64,000 nt of DNA, from positions 3,782,001 through 3,846,000 of the forward strand of contig NC_092367.1 of NCBI RefSeq assembly GCF_030848805.1, given 5' to 3'. The notes under the pieces were generated by a model, which was not told the DNA's origin, searched no databases, and saw only the letters and a program-made list of their open reading frames with translations. Each line of letters begins with the position of its first letter. The first letter of the stretch is position 1. Both the position numbers and the translations under genes were made by a program. This document shows positions 1-10,083 of the stretch, in pieces. Source of the stretch: Temnothorax longispinosus (lineage: Eukaryota; Arthropoda; Insecta; Hymenoptera; Formicidae).

Positions 1-87
1 TTAATTTAAATTTCTTTTTTGTTTTATTGTATTTGTACCTATTCACTCTGAAAACGTGTACGAGAAAATGCGGGCTCTCTCCTATGA

Positions 88-160
88 GCCCGGCTAGCTC
101 AGTCGGTAGAGCATGAGACTCTTAATCTCAGGGTCGTGGGTTCGAGCCCCACGTTGGGCG
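88..160 (+). tRNA. tRNA-Lys (anticodon CTT)
   Basis: A 73-nt cloverleaf without an intron. The acceptor stem pairs GCCCGGC with the 3' GTTGGGC plus a discriminator G. The anticodon stem TGAGA/TCTCA (114-118 / 126-130) encloses the loop CTCTTAA with anticodon CTT at 121-123, which reads AAG lysine codons. The internal RNA polymerase III promoter is visible as an A box (TAGCTCAGTCGG) and a B box (GGTTCGAGCCC). A T-run at 165-168 just downstream fits a polymerase III terminator. The 3' CCA is not encoded, as expected for a eukaryotic nuclear gene. Confidence 0.97.
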
Positions 161-2401
161 AATATTTTGCATTGCTTTTGTACATCGCAAAAATAGCTTT
201 TATTAATTTTTTACAAAATGTATTTTCAAGTAGAGTCTTCGTTGCAAAAAACAAGATTAATAAAATTTTTTTCTAACAAAAATTTAAAAAATATGTTAGA
301 TTAAACAGAGTGATGCGATAAGCAATTTGATTTTTGTGAGTACAAATTTCATTTTTATCGTTTACGTTTTCAATATTAACTAATTAAAACATTAATTAAT
401 TAAAATATAACTCTCTCTTTAAGCATGGCTAACTTTACGTCAACAACTATAAATCAGAACTTTACGTCAAAAACTTCAAGTCAGAAATGAAAGAGAAAAT
501 TAATAATGAATGATCATGAAATAATTGCTTTAATTTACGGTTCCTTCACAACTGACTGTGTTCTATATCTTCATTAAAAAAATATTTGATTAATTGTGAT
601 TATATTTTATACAAAAAGAAATACGAATTTCCGAGAGGTGCTCGTTTATTAATAAAATTATTATATTAATGAAATTCCGCATTTGCAAATAGCACATTTT
701 ATCTCCTACGTTAGTCGAAAATAAAGTTAAGAGAATATTTTTGCCTTCACAGATGTATTTTTCGATCGTACAGAGAGGTAAAATAATTAGAGATATTTCG
801 TAAATTATACGCGATTATCGATGTCGCGATACGATGCACTGTGTTTTATGTGTAAAGCCTCCTTTTCTTTTCCTGGCTTCCTGCCGGCTTCATGCCTGAA
901 AATCGTTCTACACTATGTATAAAGCTTTACACACAAGTTGTATCGATCGACCTCTCTCTCGAGTGTGACAATATCGGTGAGCAGCACGGCGGATTCTACT
1001 CGCATCTACGTGTGCAATCTACATTTTCATCTTATTTTTGTGTTATTAAAAACTAAAATATCCATCTAAATTTCAGACAATAGTTTATATGTATAATTTT
1101 AAATGTGTGTAAGCCACAGTTATGCTACCTATACTATTAAAAAATAAATAAAATTACGCGCGAATGCATCTATAAAATTGAATAATATACGTTTACATAT
1201 TTACATATTCGAAACTATTGACACTAGATTAGTGCAAAAGATACATATATGCATATATATTTCATCTTCTTTCTTCAATCTTTTACAATTTATACACAAA
1301 CTGATCACGGTAATCCATAACGGTATATATTGTTTCTGAAGTTGATATTAAAAACATAACAAAGAGGCATAGTACATTACTTTGATCTTGAAAAGTCAAA
1401 GATAGCCGATTATTTTTCCGGTATACTTTCACTCCACTACCAGAAACGAACGAGGGCCGAGTATATTATACTTTGTGCGCGCGATGTCCTTGTGAAAAGT
1501 CCGAGATTAAAGAGCGATACAAAAATAATACAAAGTTACTGTGACCAGAAATGTTGTTTTAAAATCCTTCATTTTACACTGTCCCGGTCCCATTTGAATA
1601 TTTACAATGCGCGATTGTTCACTTGTTTTTGACACCAATAGGATTATATTCCGGTATTATCAAGTATTTCCTTCAACGGCACTGGCGCATGAATTTGATC
1701 AATTCGCCGTTGTAATTCTTTCCATGGAAAAGATTAACTGCCGCCGTAATAAGATTAATGACCGGCATAGAATTCGGAGGTACAGAAAGAGCAACTCCGT
1801 GATAGGCCGAAGTTGCTTTAACCGCGAACTGCCTAGGTACGAGATATTTTTAGGCCGCAGTTCAAACGCCTCCCCAAATAGCCAGTCAAAACAAGTCCAT
1901 TAATATATAGCCGACGGTTACTCCGGTTTATCTTTTATGCATAAGCACATCCTTCGTCGGAATATTCCCACGTATTCATTTTCAAGCTTATAAGCTAAAG
2001 TGATTACTTCGCCCAGTCATCAACTACTGTCCAGACAACTTGCAAACTAGTCTAGTTAAAAATTTTCAAGATATTCCGGAACTGGTTGCGATAAGATAAG
2101 ATCAAAGTTCATAAAATCTTTTCTTAAAAAAAAAAATCAAGTTTTGTTCCAAAAGTCAGTGACTATTTTCGAAATAATGCCCGAACAGCTACCAGCCATT
2201 AGACCCTCCAACATAAATATCACAGTAGTTTATTTATTAAGAGAATTATAAAGTAGCAACGCATTAATAGCGGAGATACGAAGTCACAACAGCGTAAGAA
2301 TCGCGCTCGACAGTTACTCTTCGCAAGGGATAAACTGCCGCAAAGCTGGAGAAATAAAGCTTGAAATATTCTGGACAATCTCAATTCAGCCGCGGAATGT
2401 A
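161..2401. other. AT-rich intergenic DNA, nothing recognised
   Basis: I see no coding region, RNA gene or clear repeat here. The open frame at 1607-1903 on the plus strand has no recognisable domain and no splice-site context that would make it an exon. The left-hand part of the minus-strand gene starting at 6176 could have further exons here or beyond the window edge, but I could not place any. Confidence 0.5.
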
Positions 2402-2403
2402 TA

Positions 2404-2743
2404 CAGGGTATCTCAGAATTATTGCACTTGCTCCCTGAGCCAGGAATACCGAAATTCCAAGAATTTTCAGTTTCAACAAAAATTAAAATTAATTAAAAAT
2501 AAAAATTAAATCTTTCTACAACAGAAAGGCTATAATTTCTTTCAAGCTTGAGTAAAAATAGATCATACAATCGTATTCCATAATTTTTAATTAACTTGCA
2601 GAAATCGCAACAAATAATCAAAGTCTTAAAATAACAAACTTTTGATTTGTGACAGAAACTGTGACAATATTTCATGTTTTTTATTTTCACAAAAATAGGC
2701 AATTCGTCCAGCAGAACAGGTGTGATATTTTTTAGATATCCTG
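2404..2743. mobile_element. MITE, TA target duplication, 340 bp
   Basis: The left end CAGGGTATCTCAGAA and the inverted right end CAGGATATCTAAAAAA form imperfect terminal repeats, each flanked by TA (2402-2403 and 2744-2745). There is no transposase coding capacity, so it is a non-autonomous remnant. The TA target site points to the Tc1/mariner-like superfamily. That superfamily call is inference from the target site only. Confidence 0.6.
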
Positions 2744-3517
2744 TATGTACGTGCCGGTATGCTCGTTACGTTTGTCGACTATAATGTTTTCAACTTTGCC
2801 TCGTGTTGCCTAATAAACTTCAAGTACGTGGATACTCAGTGAGGAATGTTCGGGCGAATGCAAACTTCAGTGGAATCGTTGCGAAAGAATTTCGGCCGAG
2901 TGCACGCGAGAGTGTAAACTTCGCAACTGTGCTAACGTCTGCTCTCTCAAGATTTCGCGAGCGAAACTTTGCACGACCGTCGCCGCATCTAGGCTATCCG
3001 TTATCTTTCGCATCGGTCGTTTCACAAAGATTTTTTTTTTCTCTTCCTGAATGTCGGAATGTCTCCGTGTGCTCTGACTCAAGGCACACAGTGCAATATT
3101 TGCACACATAGATAATCATGGACAATAACGATAAGTCATCTTTTTTTATTTGCAACTTCCTTTACCGCATCTCTTAAAAACTGAGAGGCTCAACGTGAGA
3201 CAAGAATGAGATGTCTGTGTTTCGCGGAAATTTAACTAATTGAAGACTAATATTAATTTTGAAATTTAAGTTGCAAGAAATAAACAGAATCTAATAAAAA
3301 ACATTTTTTTATGAATTCACATTTATTTAAAATATGGCTAGAATTAGTTCGAAATATAACACTGTAGTATAAAACAGCTTCCACCTTGAAATCTAATTTT
3401 AGATAGTTGCCAATTAATGTTAACGCAGATTTATTTAAACACGAAAGACGTATATTATTTGGCGCATCGGCCAAATCCGAAAGGCTCCGAAATAAATCTG
3501 AAGTAATTTTCACTTAC
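2744..3517. other. Intronic or intergenic, no exon recognised
   Basis: This lies downstream of the last visible exon of the minus-strand gene and is probably its next intron. The patch at 2860-3110 is richer in CG and open on both strands, but it has no matching splice pair in the required phase and no recognisable protein similarity. I leave it unannotated. Confidence 0.4.
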
Positions 3518-6176
3518 CTTCACCATCTGGAGGATCTCCGCGCATTTGATCCTGACGTTCTGGAAGGGACAGTTGACGCTGAGCCTGAGTATCACCGGCA
3601 GATGCAACGTCACCAGACTGAGGTACTTGTTAGCCTGCGCCTGCCTGGGTCCGTCCAAGGCGTTACCGAGATTCAGCATCCTCCCGACGTCACCGGGTGT
3701 CACTTCCGGACTCTCGAGCACCCGGCCGCTTTTCGAGGACACGTCCTCGTCCTGCGAGAGCGGCCTCTTGATCTGACCGGCGCTAAACTTCCTCTCGTCG
3801 TTCTTGCGCAAATAGTCCTGCTGGGGCCGGCGAGAATCCTCCGGTATGTCATCGTAGATCGCTGACTCGCGATTTTCCAGGTTCATGTCCTGATGGTAGG
3901 AAGGCTCGTTCTCGTTTTCGAAGCCGTCGAGAGTGTTGAAGACAACCCCGTCGCTGCGCGCTGCCTCGCTCTCATTGAAGGAGACGTCGTCGTCGGTGCC
4001 GCCGTCGTAGTATCGGCGTTGCTCGTGCGCTAGCAGATCGCCGCCGGCGGCGATCTTGGCTCGACGATTCAGATTCCGACAGTCGAATGACGCGAGGCCG
4101 CTCAGGTTGTCATCGAATTTCGGACTCTTGCCATACACCCGGGTATCCGCGTCAAGCTCGTCGTCTTCCAGCTGCTTTTGCTTGGCGACCTTCACCTTCA
4201 CGTAATTGTTCTTCGCCCTGCCGGGACAATAATCATCGCTCGTCGATCTGTCACTCGACGATGAACAGGGATACTTCCTCTCGGTCTCGTTGTTCGAGCC
4301 GAAACGCGGGCACCTGCCCTCGATATTGAAACTCTTGCTACCCTCGTCCGAGGACGTCGAGTGACCGGACCTGCAGCTCTCGACGCCGTCGCCGCCGGTA
4401 TATCGCTCGCGGAATCGCCTCTCGTTCAAAAGACGACCATCCACGCAATCGAACGAGCATTCCGGATTGTTCTCCTCGAGGAACGGTGGCGGGTTGTCAT
4501 TGATGCTTTGCGGGAAGAAGCCCTCGGTCCGGAACGTGTCGTGTAGCAGCTGCTGCTGATGCACGCTCCTCGGTGACGATCTCGTCGGCGACCGTTCGAC
4601 GCTCATATCGTATCTTCGTTTAAACACGAATATTATCGATTAGAAGTCGATAACGGGGGAATGTGAACGTAGGCTTATAAATTTTTTGAGAAGACGCTAT
4701 TTTTCTTGCTATTGAATATATGTATAAGCCGTAATAGAAGCAATCATTTATAAAGTAATTTGAAATGGCCTCGTTCAATGATAAATTGTGAACAATAAAA
4801 GCGGAAGGAGATAAATTGCTGCTTGTTTTCATAAAACTGCTATTACAGTATCCAGATTTGTTATGATCGATAAACAATTCACTCGTCTCTTTCGCCGCAA
4901 GACATCTCTTTTGTTTGCAACTTTTTCGCGATACGATTATTTAATTATGTCAATTTTCAATATTCAGCCTTTCTAGCATTATATAATCTATTATCAACTT
5001 TCTCTTAAGATTACTTGAAAGTTAAAATCGTCCTGCTCTGTGATATTAAACAAGTTGAAACGGAAACACAAGCTGTGCAAATTTCATGAAAAAAAAGAAG
5101 ACGCGAGTTGCAGGAAACCACAGCAACATTCGGTCCTTGTAGTTACGGTTAAATGAATATAATATCTCCTTCCGTGCTTGTTATTAATCCTCATAACGTG
5201 CACATTTTAATGAACCGCCCGTGATTATTTAAATACCGCATTCGCATCGGGTTTTACGTGTTTGCGTGACTGAATGCTGATATTAAATCCAGAACCAATA
5301 ATTTGACGAGAGAGAGAGCACGGAACGAAATGTTTACTCCGATTAAATATGTCCGCTCAATCGAAATTATGATACGCGAAGCAAGATTATTTTAGGAAGT
5401 ATATTTATTACACAATATACCGCATGTATTATTTGTTATTTGATAACCGTTAATTGATTAATTGTTAATCAATGGTCCAAATAATTGATACTGATAAACA
5501 AGCTTATTTAACAAATTGTATAATTTTAATGCTCTCTAGCGTTATGCCCGTATTTATTTAACAAGGCGAAAAATAAAATGATCAAATTTATTACAACATA
5601 TCAATTAAACTAAATATTTAACAAATGGATAAAGACATGCAACGACGAATATTTAATATGCGAATGTAATAATTTTTATATATTAATTAAAACGACAAAT
5701 GTAATAATTTTTATATATTAATTTATGTGATCGTGATTAAAAAACTAACATTGCCAGTGATCAATTCACCAATAAACAGCAAGAAGTTTCTTTTAGAAAC
5801 AAGTTGAGGTTGATAAAAAATAAGTAGAAATTAATCGATTATTCGCTTGCATCAATTTGATATAATTTTATTTAAAATAAGCGACATTTTCATAACCGAA
5901 TCTCTTTACTTTACAATGATACAACACTTACCTTCCGTCTTGACTGGAGAACTTTCCGCTCTTGGTGTCCTCGATATCGCCGACGTCCTCCCAACGATTT
6001 GGACTGCCGACGCCGCCGAGCCATCCTTCGACGGTAGTCCTGGCCGCGGCCAGGGCGATGTTCCTGGCCGTTTCGTCTCTGGCGCAGAGCGGCGCCAGAA
6101 ATCTACTGACAAGCTCGACTTCGTCGCCCTTGGTGGAAGCGCCGCTGCCCGATGAACTGCTCGGCTCTCGGTACAT
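3518..6176 (-). CDS. 5' coding exons of an unidentified host gene (partial)
   Basis: Two coding exons on the minus strand: 6176-5932 and 4613-3518. They join GGAAG to ATACGA across a GTAAGT...AG intron with phase kept, and a second donor (AAG|GTAAGT) follows at 3517, so the gene continues to the left. The visible part is 447 codons. I chose the ATG at 6176 (G at -3) because the upstream open frame is basic, low-complexity and UTR-like. The N-terminus is Ser-rich, then a short helical segment (VELVSRFLAPLCARDETARN). A long acidic/Ser-rich region, probably disordered, covers roughly residues 60-390. The end is hydrophobic and helical (YLSLVTLHLPVILRLSVNCP, then KCAEILQMVK), like the start of an armadillo or HEAT-type region. 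I do not recognise the family. I considered UNC79 and UNC80 and saw no convincing match. The exon structure and open frames make a real gene likely. Confidence 0.7.
5663..5725. repeat. Two-copy AT-rich tandem duplication, period 35 bp
   Basis: AATGTAATAATTTTTATATA and its continuation occur twice (from 5663 and from 5698), separated by an AACGAC-type spacer. It lies in the intron between the two coding exons of the unidentified gene. It looks like a simple local duplication. Confidence 0.7.
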
Positions 6177-7262
6177 CTCCTTTTTCCCGTATCGTCGCGC
6201 ACGTTGTTTTCCTTCCGCCCGATCCTTGCGGAATCCTTCTTTCGTTTTCGAAAGCAATCGCACGGAGTATCGAGACGCCCGAACGCTCAGCTCGATTCCC
6301 AAGATAAACAGTGCACACGATGGACCGGCGGAATATCTACACTTTTCTCCTTTCCGATTCGCCTTTTCTCTTTTTCGCAAGGGAGACGGGGTACCTTCAC
6401 CTATTTTGCGAGCTCGTCGAACAACCCTCTCTCGAAACGGCGAAAGTAATCGTCGACACTGTAAAAGAAAATAGCGCCCGCTATCATCAAAGCCCTGTTT
6501 GTTTTAATCCCGATCGCATAGATCGCTCCACGCGGATCGACTCCATTACTCTTTGTCTTAAAAGAGCGAAACACAACACAAATGAGAATACGGTCGGTCG
6601 TTTAATTGCAATTATTCTGTTCGATAAATCTTTTCTTCAATCTAATGCTTTCTTTATCTCAAATTTCTCTTATACTACGATTGTAATTTCACGTGGAAAT
6701 AAGTATGCTATATACGATTCTTCAAATTTCGTTCTTATATGAATCTTTTACGCCAATAATGGAATCGCCGCGCGATAATCTCTCTATCAAACGCAATAAT
6801 CGTTCCAAGATCGCGTCTTCGCTGAATCGATCGTTCGGCTCGATCGATTGTTCGGCGATTAAACGGCACTCCCGACGTTCCCGTTTTCCGAGACTCTTTC
6901 CTTGTCTAGGTAGCGAAGAAAGAAAGGAGGCAAAGGAAAAAAGGAAGGCAAGCGCGCAAGAGAGTAGATCGCGCACGCGGTACTATCCTCGCGTAATTAC
7001 GCTCGTTTCGTCGCGTTTCGCCGTGAGAGAATCGGCCGTAAAACTCGTTTCTCGGAGGATTTTACCGAGGCGGTGCACCTCGGGATACGTTTCAGGGCGA
7101 TAGAAAGTAGGCAGGAGAGGAGGCGTCGGCCGCCGCGTCGAGGCGATCTATCGAGATTCGAGTTCGAGGGAGGCGAGACGGCGGGAATAGAGGACGATTC
7201 TCTGACGTACCTTCCACAAGGAGAAAACGATCGACCGGAAGAGCGTTTTAACCTGATCGGGT
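6177..7262 (-). promoter_or_regulatory. Probable 5' UTR / promoter of the unidentified gene
   Basis: A CG-rich stretch immediately upstream of the first visible start codon at 6176, with open but low-complexity basic frames on both strands. Its composition differs sharply from the AT-rich block beginning near 7270. No TATA box or initiator can be assigned with confidence. The assignment rests on position and composition. Confidence 0.4.
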
Positions 7263-7266
7263 GCGA

Positions 7267-7932
7267 TCAATCGCAACGCGTCCTCTTCTTTCTTCTATTT
7301 TTGTACCTCTTATACAGTGCTCGTCTTTCTCTATTTCTATCAATAATGTATTGCAAAATTCTTTTAACATTAGTACGTACTTCTCCTGCGTCATCATTTG
7401 CCAACTCATTCATCAGATCTAACAATTCACCTTGTTCTCTAATTGAGTTAATTTTATGAAAAATTGAATCCAGGTTCATCACGTTGAGGAAATCTATCTA
7501 TTTCATGAACAAACCTACATTCCTCTCCAAACCGAAATATTTTATACTCTTCCCAGGCTACAGATTCTCTGCTACCCACTGCCTCTCTTCTTCACTAAAC
7601 CTTGATCCAGGGCTGTTCTCATTATCAGCAATAGTATAACATCTAACTATTCCTCTACTTTCTTCATCTATGTCATTAGTGAGAACAGCAATTTTTAAAT
7701 TTCCACAATTGTCAAAACAAAAATAGACTCTTTCATCTTCACCTAATATACCTACATCATGTGCAGTAAAAAACATACCAAAGAAGAATGCAGGAAAAAA
7801 TCCAGGCTTATTAACCGAATGCAAAAAAAATGGACAATTGTTTAAAAAATCCTTAAACTTCCTATAGTATTCAGCACAGTCTCCATTTAATAAATCCCTA
7901 ACTAATTAATGATCTTCACCATTACCATGCAT
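7267..7932 (-). pseudogene. cifB: Truncated, stop-interrupted cifB-like gene (N-terminal part)
   Basis: One reading frame of 221 codons runs from an ATG at 7932, eight bases after the cifA stop, with AGGAG placed like a Shine-Dalgarno site. The frame is broken by TAA at codon 9 and by TAG at codons 125 (7560) and 145 (7500), and ends at TGA 7267-7269. Both intact pieces resemble the N-terminal region of CifB. The first has FFFGMFFTAHD, ERVYFCFDN and IVRCYTIAD; the second is a helical piece around NLDSIFHKI and RILQYIIDRN. CifB is the larger product of the Wolbachia prophage WO operon and, in known systems, needs PD-(D/E)XK nuclease-like and, in some types, deubiquitinase domains for its modifying activity. 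None of these is present: sequence changes to host-like, CG-rich DNA near 7270-7320. Spacing between the two conserved blocks looks shorter than I expect for the family, so an internal deletion is possible. It is non-functional as a full CifB. Confidence 0.85.
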
Positions 7933-7941
7933 AAACACTCC
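7933..7941 (-). promoter_or_regulatory. Shine-Dalgarno-like site before cifB
   Basis: The minus strand reads TAGGAGTGTTTATG: AGGAG overlaps the cifA stop codon and lies six bases from the cifB ATG. This is the arrangement of a translationally coupled bacterial operon and is not expected by design in insect DNA. It supports a bacterial origin of the block. Confidence 0.65.
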
Positions 7942-9297
7942 TACTTGTTAATAACTACAACAGGCGAACCACTAACACTAGTGCCTGCTAACGTGGATTT
8001 AGGACCTTCAGTACTAGCAGAGAATAAACTCAAATTTCTCGCCGACTTACACAACTGTTCTATTAAATTATAGGAGCTAGTTGCATCTATCATCTTAGAA
8101 TTCCTTGTTTTGTCTAAACTATTTGCTATCCTCTCTTTTAATAATTTAAAGCTTTTTTCTAAACAACAATCTTTAGCAAATTTTAAAATACTCAAGACCA
8201 AATCAACTTTTTCACCATCGCCAGCACTTTGAGTATCCTTACTGTTCTCCTGATCTACAATCAAATATGAAATTGCATTCTCCATTGCAAAAAAAGCAAT
8301 CATATCTTTAGAAGGATCGACAACATTTATTTTATTTTGGTCAAATACACTAGATTTCCAAAGACTGCTAATAGCTGACCTTGCTTCATTCCTGTTATCC
8401 AAGTCATAATCTTTAGAAACTACAACGAATGAAAGCGATGAGAGAAGAAGTGCATACCCTCTAGGTGAAAGAATTTTCTCTACTTCAGATCTTGAACATC
8501 CCTCACTCAAGTACTGCATAACATACTTAGTTGTGCAAAGAAAACCATGCTCTATTAAGCAACTAAAAGGATAATAGATCACACCCCTATCTTTCTTATT
8601 CGGTAGCCCAAGTAGTGACTTATGATCTACTTTTGCGCTTATGACTTTACCCAGAAGGGAATTTAAGGTAGCAGCAAGTTTATAGCTAGATTGCAATGGA
8701 GATAATTTTGCAATCCATCTTCGCATCTATATTTTCTTTGAGGTCACCTGATTTTTCATCAATCCAGAAACTGAATACACGGTCATCCTTCTCTATAAAG
8801 CGCAACAGTTCAACTCTTGCAAGTTTGTCGTTGCCAGCCAATTCCTGATTTACCTTACTCGCGCCCTTATGACATAAATCAAGCTTAAAAGACTCCAACA
8901 TCTTGTTGAATAGTTGCCCAATTTCACTCTTCACACATTCAATACATGCTATTTTATACATAGCAAAGGGATCCAATATATCTAACTTGGCCAACTCTTT
9001 TACCAATCTAGCAGAATTTAGTTCTATACCTGACCAACAAGATTCATCACGAAACGCATTACATAGGAGATCCGATTGCTCAACTGTCAGACCCTCTACT
9101 ATTACAGGGTGAGCCTTTACCCATTGCTCAATAGCTGAAGTTCTATTACCTTTAACAACATCCTTCAGCTTACTTATTACTTTACTAGAGATAATCTCTT
9201 TATCTTTTTTAGGATCAGAACTGAGACGAGATCTTTTGCTTGGGCCTGCATTACCCTTCAAATCTTCCGTTCCACGTTTAGTTTTACTTTTTGGCAT
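7941..9297 (-). pseudogene. cifA: cifA-like gene of Wolbachia prophage origin, one frameshift
   Basis: An ATG at 9297 opens a frame of about 193 codons. A single-base shift near 8715-8728 moves reading into the next frame, which continues to TAG at 7941. The whole is about 451 codons, near the usual CifA length. CifA-like signatures in order are a basic, nuclear-localisation-like N-terminus (KRSR at 21-24), AIEQWV (55-60), NAFRDESCW (80-88), IGQLFNK (126-132) and VFSFWIDEKSGDLK (174-187). The second frame continues as a helical protein with CIF-like spacing. In Wolbachia, CifA takes part in inducing cytoplasmic incompatibility and is the factor that rescues it in eggs. GAGG lies seven bases before the ATG and a sigma70-like promoter lies upstream. 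The neighbour cifB is heavily decayed. The frameshift may be real decay or a sequence error; if an error, this would be an intact antidote gene in the host genome. I did not assign a CIF type. Confidence 0.85.
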
Positions 9298-9310
9298 CTT
9301 ATTACCTCAA
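9298..9310 (-). promoter_or_regulatory. Shine-Dalgarno-like site before cifA
   Basis: The minus strand reads TTGAGGTAATAAGATG, with GAGG seven bases from the cifA start. Together with the similar site before cifB, it helps decide the starts and argues that the segment was copied as genomic DNA from a bacterium, not from a host transcript. Confidence 0.6.
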
Positions 9311-9331
9311 AATCAAATATTCAATGAAGGC

Positions 9332-9359
9332 ATTATATATGCATTAGAATAATATGCAA
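9332..9359 (-). promoter_or_regulatory. Sigma70-like promoter relic upstream of cifA
   Basis: TTGCAT (9359-9354) and a perfect TATAAT (9337-9332) are separated by 16 bases, with 34 bases between TATAAT and the cifA ATG. The DNA is AT-rich, so a chance match is possible. Its position with respect to the gene and the Shine-Dalgarno-like site makes a bacterial promoter relic plausible. It would not be expected to work in an insect nucleus. Confidence 0.45.
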
Positions 9360-9967
9360 TCGAGAAATATTTTCAAGCTTTTCTGTTTCTTCTTCTCTTT
9401 ACTTTTATCATGACTCTAATACAGTTTGTTTCTCTCTTTCTCTTCCGTGTCACGCAATCACCGACCGAATTACATTTTCCTTCACATCGTTACCGCACGC
9501 GTAATTTTGCCGAATCTACTAGCGAAACTTCGCCCGAGTAATTTGCGTAAGTAGTCTACTCACACCTTCGCGTTTCCTCCAAGGACGTTACTTTAGTCCA
9601 TGAGACATCTGAAAGCAAAAGAAAAAAGCCGTGAGTTACAAAGAAAGTATTTCTGGGAACATCCCTGTAAACAAGACAAAGAGAGAAGTTTCCTCCATAG
9701 ACGAAATCATTTTATTTTAACGGATTCCGTCCTCCGTGAAATGAATGTGGACGAAACTCAGAGAGATACCGTCGCATTTACGGCGAAATGATCGACATCG
9801 ATCAGAGAAAGAGGAAATGAAACTGCGCGCGGCAAAAAGGCAGATTATGACGCGGCAAAAGCCGCGGATTTCGCCGAGTGATTCCATCGTGACCGTATTG
9901 AACTTCAATTTACCGTCGCGCAGCGTACCGCGATCGATCTTACGCTCTTACACCGGATGGATGTAAA
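9360..9967. other. Probable right junction of the bacterial insert and host flank
   Basis: Composition shifts from AT-rich bacterial-like sequence to host-like sequence with frequent CG dinucleotides somewhere between about 9365 and 9460. No transposon terminal repeat, prophage attachment site or target duplication is evident at this edge. No gene is recognised. Confidence 0.4.
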
Positions 9968-10083
9968 AGCGCCTCTACATAATTCGCAGTTCGCGAACCT
10001 CTCTGTGTATAGAGATTATATTGACATATAAACTGTGCGTGTATCTTGCGTTTCGCGAACTGCGAATTATGGAGAGGCACCTT
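9968..10083. repeat. Hairpin-forming inverted repeat (MITE-like)
   Basis: CCTCTACATAATTCGCAGTT and its continuation TCGCGAA on the left are repeated inverted on the right with few mismatches, around a loop of about 50 bp. The size and structure fit a small MITE, but I cannot define a target duplication. Confidence 0.6.

Noticed and set aside
1607..1903. 98-aa plus-strand open frame near the left end
   Set aside because: No domain, no splice context and unremarkable composition.
2803..3111. Overlapping open frames on both strands
   Set aside because: No splice pair of the right phase connects them with the exon ending at 3518, and no similarity is recognised.
3407..3865. 152-aa plus-strand open frame
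   Set aside because: It is antisense to the second coding exon of the minus-strand gene, which has splice sites and phase support.
7267..9360. Bacterial contamination of the assembly as an explanation for the cif block
   Set aside because: The block is continuous with insect-like DNA on both sides and bears several inactivating changes. It cannot be fully excluded without reads across the junctions.
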